Source: JBHIBA01 sp046758845 (GTDB taxonomy: Bacteria; UBA8248; JACPRG01; G963555815). From it: a DNA stretch of 18,236 nucleotides. The translations under genes were made by a program, and so were the position numbers. Below the pieces are notes generated by a model that saw nothing but the letters and a program-made list of their open reading frames with translations, made no database searches and was not told where the DNA came from. The stretch's first letter is position 1; every line of letters starts with the position of its first letter. The stretch lies in NCBI GenBank assembly GCA_046758845.1, contig JBHIBA010000066.1, forward strand, positions 1-18,236, read 5' to 3'. Below are positions 1-8,481 of this stretch, piece after piece.

Positions 1-10
1 GATTTCCGCG

Positions 11-40
11 GAGCCTGCACTGAGCGAAGCGAATGTGCTC
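11..40. repeat. Short palindromic repeat with TGAGCGAAGC core
   Basis: GCAC (17-20) can pair with GTGC (35-38) around a loop containing TGAGCGAAGC (21-30). The core resembles a dispersed intergenic repeat that I recall from several uncultivated bacterial lineages (GCCTGCCCTGAGCGAAGC-type), but I cannot confirm this by search. Two frames are open across it, so it could also lie in the 3' end of an upstream gene. The family assignment is a recollection; the inverted repeat is seen directly. Confidence 0.3.
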
Positions 41-45
41 AAATC

Positions 46-73
46 GCGGCTACACTGGGTTTCGCGTAGCCGC
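46..73. repeat. Inverted repeat GCGGCTAC / GTAGCCGC
   Basis: A perfect 8-bp inverted repeat, 46-53 against 66-73, has a 12-nt loop. It lies upstream of nuoJ in sequence with no supported gene. The GTAGC element in its right arm recurs in the palindromic elements near 14947 and 16842, so it may belong to the same family of intergenic repeats. It has no T-run, so it is not an obvious intrinsic terminator. Confidence 0.4.
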
Positions 74-150
74 AGGGGGGCGGGGCTGACGGAAGGCCGA
101 GTCATTACGCTTTCCCGCTCAGGGTGAGACAGAGAGGATCAAGTTGAGGG

Positions 151-186
151 CCCGGGGCGCCGACAGGACCTCCCCGGGAGTTTTTT
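151..186 (+). terminator. Terminator-like hairpin immediately before nuoJ
   Basis: CCCGGGG (151-157) pairs perfectly with CCCCGGG (172-178) across a 14-nt loop and is followed by AG and then six T (181-186). This is the layout of an intrinsic terminator on the + strand. The nuoJ ribosome binding site GGGAG begins at 187, directly after the T-run. The hairpin either ends an upstream transcript or acts as an attenuator in the nuoJ leader. The large loop weakens it. Confidence 0.5.
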
Positions 187-199
187 GGGAGCGAGACAG

Positions 200-718
200 A
201 TGGAATGGCCATTTTTCATCCTTTTCGGCCTGGGCATGCTGGTCTCCTCGATTCTGGTGATCACGCGCCGCAACGTGGTCCACGCCGCCCTGTATCTGCT
301 CCTCACGCTTTTCTGCGCGGCAGCCCTTTACGTCATGTTGGAGGCGGAGTTCCTGGCGGCCATCCAGGTGTTGATCTACGCCGGCGCCATCATGATGCTC
401 TACGTCTTCGTCATCATGCTCATCAACGTCCGGGAAACCATGGCGCAGCGCCAGTGGCAGCGGCAGAAGGTGGCGGCGGGCGTCATGGGCGCGCTCTTGG
501 CGGCGGAGCTGGCGGCGATTTTCCTCAAAGGGTCCTTCGCCCCGTCGGCCAAGACCGCCGAGGCGGCCCGAGCGGCCCTGAAGGCCTACGGGGGAAACAC
601 CGAAGCTTTCGGGGGAACGCTGTACACCCAGTTCCTGTTCCCCTTTGAGGTCGCCTCGCTGCTGCTGCTGGCGGCCATGATCGGCGCCATCGTTCTGGCC
701 AAGCGGGAGATTCGGTGA
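200..718 (+). CDS. nuoJ: NADH-quinone oxidoreductase subunit J
   Basis: Membrane-arm subunit of respiratory complex I (NDH-1), 172 aa and close to the usual NuoJ length. It sits in the inner membrane where the hydrophilic arm meets the proton-pumping modules. Several hydrophobic helices are visible. The family's most conserved stretch appears as EFLAAIQVLIYAGAIMMLYV (residues 50-69) continuing into VFVIMLINVRE; the glycine-bearing helix carries the pi-bulge that helps couple quinone reduction to proton pumping. I chose ATG 200 because GGGAG at 187-191 is well spaced. An in-frame TTG at 185 would put the start upstream of that site and adds five residues without family support. The gene is first in a tight nuoJKLMN run, and no nuoI is seen upstream. 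Confidence 0.93.
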   Translation: MEWPFFILFGLGMLVSSILVITRRNVVHAALYLLLTLFCAAALYVMLEAEFLAAIQVLIYAGAIMMLYVFVIMLINVRETMAQRQWQRQKVAAGVMGALLAAELAAIFLKGSFAPSAKTAEAARAALKAYGGNTEAFGGTLYTQFLFPFEVASLLLLAAMIGAIVLAKREIR

Positions 719-761
719 TGGGCCGGAGATCCTCCAGCCGCCGCTCGGGAAGGAGGCCCTG

Positions 762-1064
762 ATGGTTCCGCCTCAGTACTACCTGGCCCTGGCGGCCCTG
801 GTCTTCGTCATCGGCGGCGTCGGCGTGTTGGTCCGCCGCAACGTCATCATGATCCTGATGTCCATCGAGCTCATGCTGAACGCCGTCAACCTGACCTTCA
901 TCGCCTTCGCCAAGATCCACGGGAACATGATGGGCCAGATGTTCGTCATTTTTGTGATCACCGTGGCGGCGGTGGAGGCGGCCGTAGGGTTGGCGCTCAT
1001 CATCTCCCTGAACCGAAGGAAAGCCACCCTGAACGTGGACGAGATCACCCTCTTAAGGTGGTGA
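762..1064 (+). CDS. nuoK: NADH-quinone oxidoreductase subunit K
   Basis: Complex I membrane subunit of 100 aa, the standard NuoK length, with three transmembrane helices and related to MrpC/MnhC antiporter subunits. Both functionally important membrane glutamates of the family are present at the canonical numbers: E36 in MSIELMLNAVNL and E72 in TVAAVEAAVGLAL. They are part of the chain of charged residues along the proton-translocating axis. The start has an AAGGAGG-type ribosome binding site near 749-755. The gap to nuoJ is 43 bp and the stop is only 4 bp before the nuoL start, which indicates cotranscription. Confidence 0.97.
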   Translation: MVPPQYYLALAALVFVIGGVGVLVRRNVIMILMSIELMLNAVNLTFIAFAKIHGNMMGQMFVIFVITVAAVEAAVGLALIISLNRRKATLNVDEITLLRW

Positions 1065-1068
1065 AACC

Positions 1069-3102
1069 GTGAGCGTGGCCGAACAACTCGTACCCTGGGT
1101 CGTCGCCCTTCCGGGCCTGGGCGCCCTCGTCAACGGCCTGCTCGGCCGCTTTACGGGCAAGCGCGCCCACCTCGTTGCGGTCGGATCGACCGGACTCTCC
1201 TTGGCCGGCGCACTGGTCGTGCTCTACCACTCGGTTTTGCAAGGGGCGCGCATCGAGGTCCGGCTGTTCGATTGGGTCCTGGCCGACGCCTTCCGGACGG
1301 AGGTCGCCTTCCTCGTCGATCCCCTGAGTTCGGTCATGCTGTTCGTCGTGACCGCCGTGGGCTTCCTCATCCATGTGTATTCCATCGGCTACATGCACGA
1401 CGACCCCGGCTACGCGCGCTTTTTCACCTACCTGAACCTGTTCATGTTCGCCATGCTCCTCCTCATCCTGGGGAACAACTACCTGCTGATGTTTGTCGGC
1501 TGGGAGGGCGTGGGACTTTGTTCTTACCTGCTGATCGGGTTCTGGTACCACAAGAAATCAGCCTCTGACGCCGGCAAAAAGGCCTTCATCGTGAACCGGA
1601 TCGGCGATGCGGGCTTCCTGCTGGGCGTTTTCCTCATCTTCTGGACGTTCGGCACGCTTGACTACACGGGGGTCTTCGCCGCCGCCCCGGAAAAACTGCC
1701 CGTCGGCAGCGCAACGGCCACGGCCATTACGCTGCTGCTGTTCGTCGGGGCCGTCGGGAAATCGGCGCAGCTCCCCCTCTACACCTGGCTGCCCGACGCC
1801 ATGGAAGGGCCGACGCCCGTCAGCGCGCTGATCCACGCCGCCACGATGGTCACGGCGGGCATCTACATGGTGGCCCGGTCCAGCGCGCTCTACCTGCTGG
1901 CGCCCGTCTCGGCGGAGGTGGTGGCCGTTGTCGGCGGGCTGACGGCCATCTTCGCGGCCACCATCGGCCTGGTGCAGAACGACATCAAACGGGTCCTGGC
2001 CTACTCGACCATCAGCCAGTTGGGCTACATGTTCCTGGCCTGCGGGGTGGGGGCCTTCACGGCGGGCATCTTCCACCTGATGACCCACGCCTTCTTCAAG
2101 GGGCTGCTCTTCCTGTGCTCGGGCAGCGTGATCCACGCCCTCCACGGAGATCCGGTTGAGGCCCGCAGGCAGGACATGCGCTACATGGGGGCGCTTCGCA
2201 AGCACCTGCCCATCACGGCTGTCACCTTCTACATCGGCGCGCTGGCCATCGCGGGCATCCCGCCCTTTGCGGGATTCTTCAGCAAAGACGAGATCCTGGC
2301 CGAGGCCTTCACCACTGGACACTACTTCGTCTGGTCCCTGGGCCTCATGGGCGCTTTCCTGACGGCCTTCTACATGTTCCGGCTCATTTACATGACTTTT
2401 TACGGGCAGTCGCGGGTTGCCCCGGAAGCGGCCCATCACGTGCACGAATCCCCCGCAGCGATGACGGTCCCGCTGGTCATCCTGGCCATCCTGGCGGTGA
2501 TCGGCGGATGGGTCGGCGTGCCGGGATACAATTTCTTTCACGACTACCTGGGGCCCGTTTTCGCGTCCTCAGCGCACGCGACCGCCCCGGCCGGAATCCA
2601 ACTGGCGGCGGAGGCGGCGGGAGAGGCCCATCCCCCGGGCGCGTTGCTCTGGATTCTGGCCATCGTCTCGGTGGCCGTGGGCGTCGGGGGCTGGATGCTC
2701 GCCCGCCACATGTACACGAAGAAACTCGAGATTGCGAACCGTCTCAGCGAGAAGTTCCAGGGGACCTACAACCTGCTTCTGAACAAGTACTGGGTGGACG
2801 AGATTTACGACGCCTGTATCGTCCGTCCCGTGCTTTGGCTGATGAGGGCAATGTTTGCGGTGGACGCGAAAGGGGTGGACGGAACCGTGAACGGCTCCTC
2901 GTGGGTGACCGTCCGGCTGAGCCGGCTGTCGGGATTGTTCGACCTTCAGACGGTGGACGGCGCCGTCAACGGCATCGCGGTGATCCTGGGCAATTGGGCC
3001 CTGGGGCTGCGCCGGTTTCAGACGGGTGCGGTGCAGAACTACGCCCTGGCGATGCTCTTCGGCGTTTTCCTCATTTTGAGCCTGTATCTGTTGTACGGGT
3101 AG
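1069..3102 (+). CDS. nuoL: NADH-quinone oxidoreductase subunit L (distal antiporter-like proton pump)
   Basis: The largest antiporter-like subunit of complex I, 677 aa, somewhat longer than the E. coli protein (about 613). It forms the distal end of the membrane arm. Proton-channel residues are in place: E146 (GWEGVG), K231 (VGKSAQLPLYTW), H256 (HAATMV), K344 (AFFKG) and K406-D407 in GFFSKDE. These match E. coli E144, K229, H254, K342 and K399-D400. After about residue 545 comes the amphipathic lateral helix region with typical VDG.VNG motifs (602-608, 629-634), then a last transmembrane helix (about 655-676). The start is GTG at 1069 with a purine-rich AAGGTGG site overlapping the end of nuoK. 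The extra length is mostly a hydrophilic, Ala/His-rich loop at 450-520. Confidence 0.97.
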   Translation: MSVAEQLVPWVVALPGLGALVNGLLGRFTGKRAHLVAVGSTGLSLAGALVVLYHSVLQGARIEVRLFDWVLADAFRTEVAFLVDPLSSVMLFVVTAVGFLIHVYSIGYMHDDPGYARFFTYLNLFMFAMLLLILGNNYLLMFVGWEGVGLCSYLLIGFWYHKKSASDAGKKAFIVNRIGDAGFLLGVFLIFWTFGTLDYTGVFAAAPEKLPVGSATATAITLLLFVGAVGKSAQLPLYTWLPDAMEGPTPVSALIHAATMVTAGIYMVARSSALYLLAPVSAEVVAVVGGLTAIFAATIGLVQNDIKRVLAYSTISQLGYMFLACGVGAFTAGIFHLMTHAFFKGLLFLCSGSVIHALHGDPVEARRQDMRYMGALRKHLPITAVTFYIGALAIAGIPPFAGFFSKDEILAEAFTTGHYFVWSLGLMGAFLTAFYMFRLIYMTFYGQSRVAPEAAHHVHESPAAMTVPLVILAILAVIGGWVGVPGYNFFHDYLGPVFASSAHATAPAGIQLAAEAAGEAHPPGALLWILAIVSVAVGVGGWMLARHMYTKKLEIANRLSEKFQGTYNLLLNKYWVDEIYDACIVRPVLWLMRAMFAVDAKGVDGTVNGSSWVTVRLSRLSGLFDLQTVDGAVNGIAVILGNWALGLRRFQTGAVQNYALAMLFGVFLILSLYLLYG

Positions 3103-3197
3103 GGGGCGAGTCCGGGCTGATTCGATGAGCGCCGGTCCAGCGCCACCCGGAGCGAGACGCTCCGGCGGGGTCGGCAAACCTCAGAGGACCGATTTCG

Positions 3198-4838
3198 ATG
3201 ACAAACGTCTTAGGATTTCCCATTCTCTCGTACCTCATTTTCGTCCCCATTGCGGGGGCCGTCCTGATCATGCTGTTCTTTCCCAGGGAGAGAACGGGCA
3301 CCATCAAGAACTTCGCCCTTTTCGTCTCCCTCATTTCCTTGGGCCTCTCTTTGCTGCTCCTGCCCTTTTTCGAGCCCGAGAACGTCCAGATGCAGTTTGT
3401 GCAGAAGCATTCCTGGATCCCGACCATCGGCGTCGAGTATTTCGTGGGGATCGACGGTATCAGCATCCTGTTGATCCTCTTGACGACGCTGCTGACCTCC
3501 ATCTCCATCCTGTGCTCTTACGCGGCGATCGAGGAGCGCCAGAAGGAGTTTTACGTGAGCCTCCTGATTCTCGAAACCGGGATGTTGGGGGTCTTCGTGG
3601 CCGTGGACCTCTTCCTGTTTTACATCTTCTGGGAAGTCATGCTGGTCCCCATGTATTTCCTCATCGGGATCTGGGGCGGCCCCCGAAAGCTCTACGCGGC
3701 CATCAAGTTCTTCCTGTACACGCTGTTCGGAAGCGTCCTGCTCCTGCTCGGATTCCTGGCGCTGTACTTCCTAAATGGGAACCCGGCCTACGGCTCGGGC
3801 GAGCTGACGTTCAGCCTCCTTGAGCTTTACAAGATGGCGCCCAAGCTGCCGGAAACGTACCAGCTCTGGATCTTCCTGGCCCTCTTCGTGGGGTTCGCCA
3901 TCAAGGTCCCCATGTTCCCCTTCCACACCTGGCTCCCGGACGCCCACGTGGAGGCGCCCACGGCGGGGAGCGTCATCCTGGCGGGCGTCCTCCTGAAAAT
4001 GGGGACGTACGGCTTCGTCCGGTTCAGCCTGCCGCTGCTGCCCAAGGCCAGCGAGACCCTGATCCCGTTCATGGCCTTCCTGGCCATCATCGGGATCATT
4101 TATGGGGCGCTGGTGGCCATGGCCCAGCAGGACGTGAAGAAGCTGGTCGCCTACAGCTCGGTCAGCCACTTGGGGTTTGTGATGCTGGGGATCTTCGCCC
4201 TCAACTCTCAGGGGCTCCTCGGCGCGCTCCTTCAGAACCTCAACCACGGCCTCTCGACCGGCGCGCTCTTCCTTATCGTCGGCATCATCTACGAGCGCAG
4301 GCACACGCGGATGATCGCCGACTTCGGGGGCCTCTCGAAGGTGATCCCCGTGTTCACCGTGATCTTCGCCATCACGATGTTCTCTTCCATCGGGCTGCCG
4401 GGGCTCAACGGGTTTGTGGGCGAGTTCCTGATCCTCGTGGGGGCCTTCCAGGTGAGCAAGGTGTACGCCGCCTTCGCGGTGGCGGGCATCGTCCTGGGCG
4501 CGGCTTACATGCTGTGGCTCTTCCAGCGGATGATGTTCGGGACGGTGGACAAGTCTGAGAACCAGGGCCTTCGGGACTGCAACGTCCGGGAGGTTGTGTA
4601 CATGCTCCCGCTCATCCTGCTCATGTTCTGGATCGGGATCTATCCGAAGCCTTACCTCAAACTCATGGAGCCCTCGGTGAAAAACCTGGTGAACCAGATT
4701 GAGTTGGCCAAGGCGGGCAAGCCGATTGACGGCCGGAAGGTGGCCCTTCCGGCGAACCCGCCGAAGACGGCCCAAGAGGTCCGGGCCTTGGTCACCCGGT
4801 TCTCCGATCAGGCGCCGGGGAAAACCTCAGGAAGGTAA
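3198..4838 (+). CDS. nuoM: NADH-quinone oxidoreductase subunit M (middle antiporter-like proton pump)
   Basis: 546 aa polytopic membrane protein, the middle proton-pumping module of complex I. The conserved ionisable residues are all visible at a constant offset of +2 from E. coli: E146 (FWEVMLVP), K236 (AIKVPMFPFHTWLP), K267 (LLKMGTYG) and E409 (GFVGEF). H324 lies in the SVSHLGF segment. ATG 3198 has an AGAGGA site just upstream. The C-terminus carries a soluble tail of about 50 residues beyond the last helix. It is separated from nuoL by 95 bp, the largest gap in the operon, and from nuoN by 3 bp. I see no promoter or terminator in the 95-bp gap, so one transcript is likely. Confidence 0.97.
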   Translation: MTNVLGFPILSYLIFVPIAGAVLIMLFFPRERTGTIKNFALFVSLISLGLSLLLLPFFEPENVQMQFVQKHSWIPTIGVEYFVGIDGISILLILLTTLLTSISILCSYAAIEERQKEFYVSLLILETGMLGVFVAVDLFLFYIFWEVMLVPMYFLIGIWGGPRKLYAAIKFFLYTLFGSVLLLLGFLALYFLNGNPAYGSGELTFSLLELYKMAPKLPETYQLWIFLALFVGFAIKVPMFPFHTWLPDAHVEAPTAGSVILAGVLLKMGTYGFVRFSLPLLPKASETLIPFMAFLAIIGIIYGALVAMAQQDVKKLVAYSSVSHLGFVMLGIFALNSQGLLGALLQNLNHGLSTGALFLIVGIIYERRHTRMIADFGGLSKVIPVFTVIFAITMFSSIGLPGLNGFVGEFLILVGAFQVSKVYAAFAVAGIVLGAAYMLWLFQRMMFGTVDKSENQGLRDCNVREVVYMLPLILLMFWIGIYPKPYLKLMEPSVKNLVNQIELAKAGKPIDGRKVALPANPPKTAQEVRALVTRFSDQAPGKTSGR

Positions 4839-4841
4839 GGG

Positions 4842-6323
4842 ATGCAGCCGCTTCCGCTCCCCAACGTCCAGCTCTGGCCGATCCTGCCGGAAATCATCAT
4901 GACGGCGCTGGTCTGCCTCGTCCTCCTGGTGGACCTGTTCGTTCCCCGCGAGCGCAAAGGCTTCATGGGGTTCCTGACGCTGGCGGGCGTTGTGGTGACG
5001 GGGTTTTTCCTGGCCCAACTGGCGGGAACGGACGTGAAGCTTTTCGGGGGGATGTACCGGGTGGACGACTTCTCCACGTTCTTCAAGTTCATCTTCCTGG
5101 GCGTGACGGTCCTGACGGTCCTGATCTCCTTCCGCTACCTTCAGGTCGAAGACATCAACCTGGGGGAGTATTACGCCCTGGTGCTCTTCTCGGCCATCGG
5201 GATGATGGTCATGGCCTCGGGGAACGACTTGCTCACCATCTACATCGGGCTCGAGCTCCTCTCCATCCCGATCTACATCCTGGTGGGTTTCATGAAGCGG
5301 GACCTGGTGTCCCAGGAAGGCGGCGTCAAGTACTTCTTGCTCGGGATTTTCAGCTCCGGGATCATCCTCTACGGCATCGCCCTGGCCTACGGCGCGACGG
5401 GGACCATCTACCTTGACGGTCTCCGGGAGACCTTGGCCAAAACCTCGGGGCGCGACCCCCTCATGACCCTGGCCATCATCCTGCTCACGGCCGGATTCGC
5501 CTTCAAGATCGCCCTGGTCCCCTTTCACATGTGGGCGCCGGACGCCTATCAGGGGGCCCCGACGTCCATCACGGCCTTCATGTCGGTGGGAACGAAAGTT
5601 GCGGCCTTCGCGGCGCTGGTCCGGGTCTTCATGGTCGCCTTCGGTGATTCCCGCGAGCAATGGACGATCCTCCTTTGGCTGTTCGCCGTCGTGAGCATGA
5701 CCTGGGGGAACATCGCGGCCATGGTCCAGTCCAACCTCAAGCGGCTGATGGCCTACTCCAGCATCGCCCACGCGGGGTACATCCTGATCGGCCTGGTCGT
5801 GGGGACAAAGATTGGGATCACCAGCATCCTGCTCTACTCGGCCGCTTACCTCTTCACGAACCTGGGCGCGTTCGCCATGGTCATTCTCCTTTGCCGCCAG
5901 AACTTCCGGGGCGATCAGTTGGAGGACTTCCGGGGTCTGGCTCGTCAGCACCCTTGGCCCGCGTTGGCGCTGCTGATCTTCTTCCTGAGTCTTGCGGGCA
6001 TCCCGCCCACGGCCGGGTTCGTGGGGAAGTTCTACCTTTTCGCGGCGGCCATCGATTCGCAGTTTTACTGGCTTGCCGGCATCGCCGTTGCGAACAGCGT
6101 CCTTTCCCTCTACTACTACTTCCGTGTGGTGATGCTGATGTACATGCAGGAGCCGTCAGGGCGGATCCAGACGTCGAATTCCTTCGCCCTGGCCTTGGGG
6201 ATCGCCATCATGGTGGCCGGGGTGTTCGCCATCGGGGTCTATCCTTACCCCTTCCTGGAGGCGGCCAGGGTCTCGGTGGCCGGCCTCCTGGGGGCCGCGC
6301 CCGCGGTCGCGCTAACCCCCTGA
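4842..6323 (+). CDS. nuoN: NADH-quinone oxidoreductase subunit N (proximal antiporter-like proton pump)
   Basis: 493 aa, near the standard NuoN length, the antiporter-like subunit closest to the hydrophilic arm. Key residues are E138 (YIGLELLSIP), K222 (AFKIALVPFHMW) and K252 (VGTKVAAF). They equal E. coli E133, K217 and K247 at a constant offset of 5. The MAYSSIAHAGY segment is typical of this subfamily. The start ATG is 3 bp after the nuoM stop, with AGGAAGG (4829-4835) as ribosome binding site inside the end of nuoM, so translation is probably coupled. It is the last nuo gene here and is followed by a hairpin 24 bp beyond the stop. Confidence 0.97.
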   Translation: MQPLPLPNVQLWPILPEIIMTALVCLVLLVDLFVPRERKGFMGFLTLAGVVVTGFFLAQLAGTDVKLFGGMYRVDDFSTFFKFIFLGVTVLTVLISFRYLQVEDINLGEYYALVLFSAIGMMVMASGNDLLTIYIGLELLSIPIYILVGFMKRDLVSQEGGVKYFLLGIFSSGIILYGIALAYGATGTIYLDGLRETLAKTSGRDPLMTLAIILLTAGFAFKIALVPFHMWAPDAYQGAPTSITAFMSVGTKVAAFAALVRVFMVAFGDSREQWTILLWLFAVVSMTWGNIAAMVQSNLKRLMAYSSIAHAGYILIGLVVGTKIGITSILLYSAAYLFTNLGAFAMVILLCRQNFRGDQLEDFRGLARQHPWPALALLIFFLSLAGIPPTAGFVGKFYLFAAAIDSQFYWLAGIAVANSVLSLYYYFRVVMLMYMQEPSGRIQTSNSFALALGIAIMVAGVFAIGVYPYPFLEAARVSVAGLLGAAPAVALTP

Positions 6324-6347
6324 GGCTTCACCGGGAAAGCAACGAGC

Positions 6348-6382
6348 GGGAGGGTGCAGGGTCATCAACCCTCGGCCCTCCC
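6348..6382 (+). terminator. Hairpin after nuoN, possible terminator
   Basis: GGGAGGG (6348-6354) pairs with CCCTCCC (6376-6382). AGGGT (6358-6362) pairs with ACCCT (6368-6372) around a 5-nt loop, with a small internal loop between the two stems. It is well placed to end the nuo transcript. No T-run follows, so termination would need Rho or a different mechanism. Confidence 0.4.
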
Positions 6383-6619
6383 CTACGGGAAAACGCATTG
6401 ACCATGAAATTGCACGGCCAGGAGTCCAATAGCCCCACAAACTCCATTTTCAGCATCCTGCTAATGCTCATCCTAAATGCGTCGTGAAAGAAAGTAGGCG
6501 TGTTGGAATGAGCGCCACTTCCGGTCGTAACGGCGCACTGAAAGACGGATCGATTGGCAAGTAGGGTCTCGCCGGGCTTACTTTCGCGCATCAAAAGCTC
6601 CCTCTAGCGAGTCTTTTTC
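6383..6619. other. Gene-free spacer, GC-poorer than its surroundings
   Basis: No convincing gene is seen between the nuoN hairpin and the symporter. The stretch from about 6390 to 6560 is visibly richer in A/T than the flanking genes. An 88-codon open frame exists on the minus strand (6328-6594), but it has no recognisable domain or ribosome binding site. A weak -35-like TTGGCA (6554-6559) has no good -10 partner. The patch may be a degenerate repeat or mobile-element remnant. Confidence 0.35.
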
Positions 6620-8428
6620 ATGTTAGCCCCCATCGACTGGGGTCTCATCGCAGGCTTTCTCCTCTTCGCCCTCCTGGTTGGTATCTGGGTTTCAAGATCC
6701 GCATCGCGAAGCCTCGTCTCCTACTTTCTTGCCGGACGAAGCCTGCCTTGGTGGTGGCTGGGGACCAGCATGGTTGCCACGACCTTCGCTTCGGACACCC
6801 CGCTCGTCGTCGCCGGAATCGTTGGAACCCGTGGAATCTCGGGGAACTGGTTCTGGTGGTCCTGGATCCTGGGAACCGTCGGCGTGGCCGTCTTCTTCGC
6901 TCCCCTGTGGCGAAGGCTCGGAGTCGTTACCGACGCTGAATTCATCGAACGCCGCTACGACGGCCGAGTGGCGACCGGACTTCGTGTCTTCAAGGCCATT
7001 TACTCTTCCCTCATCGTAAATCTCATCGTGCTCGGCTGGGTGTTCCGGGCGATGGGGAAAATCGCCGCCGCTTTCCTTCGCTGGGAAGAGATTTTTCCGG
7101 CCCCGATTTGGACGGCCATCGAGACTTTATGGCCGCGCGCGCTCGTCCTCGGAACGGTGAACGAGAGCTTTACCGTGGTGGCATTGGTCATTCTGGTGGG
7201 AATCTACTCCAGCGCCGGCGGTATTCGGGGGGTCATTCTCACCGACCTCTTCCAGTTCGGCATCGCCCTGTTTGGCAGCTTTCTCTTCGCCTGGATTGCG
7301 GTAGCCGAGGTAGGGGGCCTCTCGTCTCTCGTCGCCAAGCTGCAGGAGACCTACGGCCCAGCGGGGGCCGCCGAGTTTTTGTCCTTTGTCCCGCCCCAGG
7401 GGGCTGAGTGGGCGGGCGCGCAAGTGATTTTTATTTATCTCTTCGTCGCCTGGTGGGCTCAGCATCACGCGGACGGAGGCGGATATATCGCGCAGCGTCT
7501 ATGCACCGCGGCCACCCCTCGCGATGCGCAAGCCGGGGCGCTCTGGTTCGCCATCGCTCATTACGTCATCCGGCCGTGGCCTTGGATCCTCATCGGACTC
7601 GTGGGCCTCGTTCTCTTCCCGAAGGGAATGGAGGCCCCCGCAGGCAGCCTTGCCGCTCAGGTCGTCGCCGATCGGGAGGCCGCCTATCCGATCCTGATGG
7701 CGAAACTCCTTCCGGCGGGCCTGCTGGGCCTTGTCCTCGTCGGGATGTTAGGGGCATTCATGAGCACGGTGGACACCCATTTGAACTGGGGCGCCAGTTA
7801 TCTCATTAATGACCTTTACGTTCGTTTTTTTCGGCCCGGCGCAGGCCGGCGGGAGGTCATCGCTGCCAGTCGAATCGGCGTGGTACTCATGGTGGTGGGT
7901 TCGCTCGCGGTTGCAGCCCAAATCGGCAGCATTGAGCGGGCCTGGAAGTTCAACATCGCTCTGGGCGCAGGGCTGGGGCTTCCCGTCCTGCTGCGTTGGC
8001 TTTGGTGGCGGGCGAACGCCTGGACGGAGATTGCGGGAATGCTGGCGGCAGGCCTGACGGCGGTGGTTCTCCACTGGAGGGGCGATCCGCCCCCCTTCCC
8101 GATTCTTCTCTCCGCCGAAGTTTCGATTGGCGCCGTCGCAATGCTTATCGCCACCTACCTGACCCGTCCGGTGCAAGCGGACACCCTTCGCCGTTTTTAC
8201 CGGGAGGCCCTCCCACCGGGCGCGTGGCGACCGTTTCGGGAAGTCGGGGTCCCGGCTCCTAGGGCGTTTCACCTCGTTGCTCAATGGGTTCTCCTCAGCG
8301 CCGCGATCTTCGGTGGGATGCTTCTACTCGGCTCAGTCCTCGTCGGCAAACCAGCGGACGCCATCTTCTACGCGCTGCTTCTTCTGGGCTCACTTGCAGT
8401 TCTGTGCCTGATGAGGATCAAGCGGTAG
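6620..8428 (+). CDS. Sodium:solute symporter family (SSS) transporter
   Basis: 602 aa inner-membrane transporter of the SSS/SLC5 family (LeuT fold), expected to couple Na+ entry to uptake of a small solute. The N-terminal signature is SYFLAGRSLPWWWLGTSMVA (34-53) followed by TTFASDTP. The first half also has YSSAGGIRGVILTDLFQF (196-213). The family Na2-site region is GLVLVGMLGAFMSTVDTHLN (370-389), with S382/T383 as the expected sodium ligands. About 13 hydrophobic segments are visible, and the length is at the upper end of the family. The start ATG 6620 is supported by the family-like N-terminus, but there is no clear ribosome binding site. The substrate cannot be read from the sequence; close relatives are often labelled proline- or glucose-type without proof. 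It appears to be a single-gene unit. Confidence 0.88.
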   Translation: MLAPIDWGLIAGFLLFALLVGIWVSRSASRSLVSYFLAGRSLPWWWLGTSMVATTFASDTPLVVAGIVGTRGISGNWFWWSWILGTVGVAVFFAPLWRRLGVVTDAEFIERRYDGRVATGLRVFKAIYSSLIVNLIVLGWVFRAMGKIAAAFLRWEEIFPAPIWTAIETLWPRALVLGTVNESFTVVALVILVGIYSSAGGIRGVILTDLFQFGIALFGSFLFAWIAVAEVGGLSSLVAKLQETYGPAGAAEFLSFVPPQGAEWAGAQVIFIYLFVAWWAQHHADGGGYIAQRLCTAATPRDAQAGALWFAIAHYVIRPWPWILIGLVGLVLFPKGMEAPAGSLAAQVVADREAAYPILMAKLLPAGLLGLVLVGMLGAFMSTVDTHLNWGASYLINDLYVRFFRPGAGRREVIAASRIGVVLMVVGSLAVAAQIGSIERAWKFNIALGAGLGLPVLLRWLWWRANAWTEIAGMLAAGLTAVVLHWRGDPPPFPILLSAEVSIGAVAMLIATYLTRPVQADTLRRFYREALPPGAWRPFREVGVPAPRAFHLVAQWVLLSAAIFGGMLLLGSVLVGKPADAIFYALLLLGSLAVLCLMRIKR

Positions 8429-8481
8429 GAGAAGGGGGTGGTACTTTTTACGCCGATCGCTCACTTTAGCGACCTGACGGA

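Noticed and set aside
1558..2541. 327-codon minus-strand frame inside nuoL
   Set aside because: Antisense shadow of a GC-rich gene, with no hydrophobic or domain pattern of its own.
4827..5951. 374-codon open frame on the minus strand inside nuoN
   Set aside because: Shadow of nuoN on the opposite strand. Its translation is low-complexity, rich in D, H, E and Q, with no domain, while the plus strand has all NuoN residues.
8446..8472. Small hairpin TCGCT/AGCGA after the symporter as a terminator
   Set aside because: Only 5 bp, with no T-run after it.
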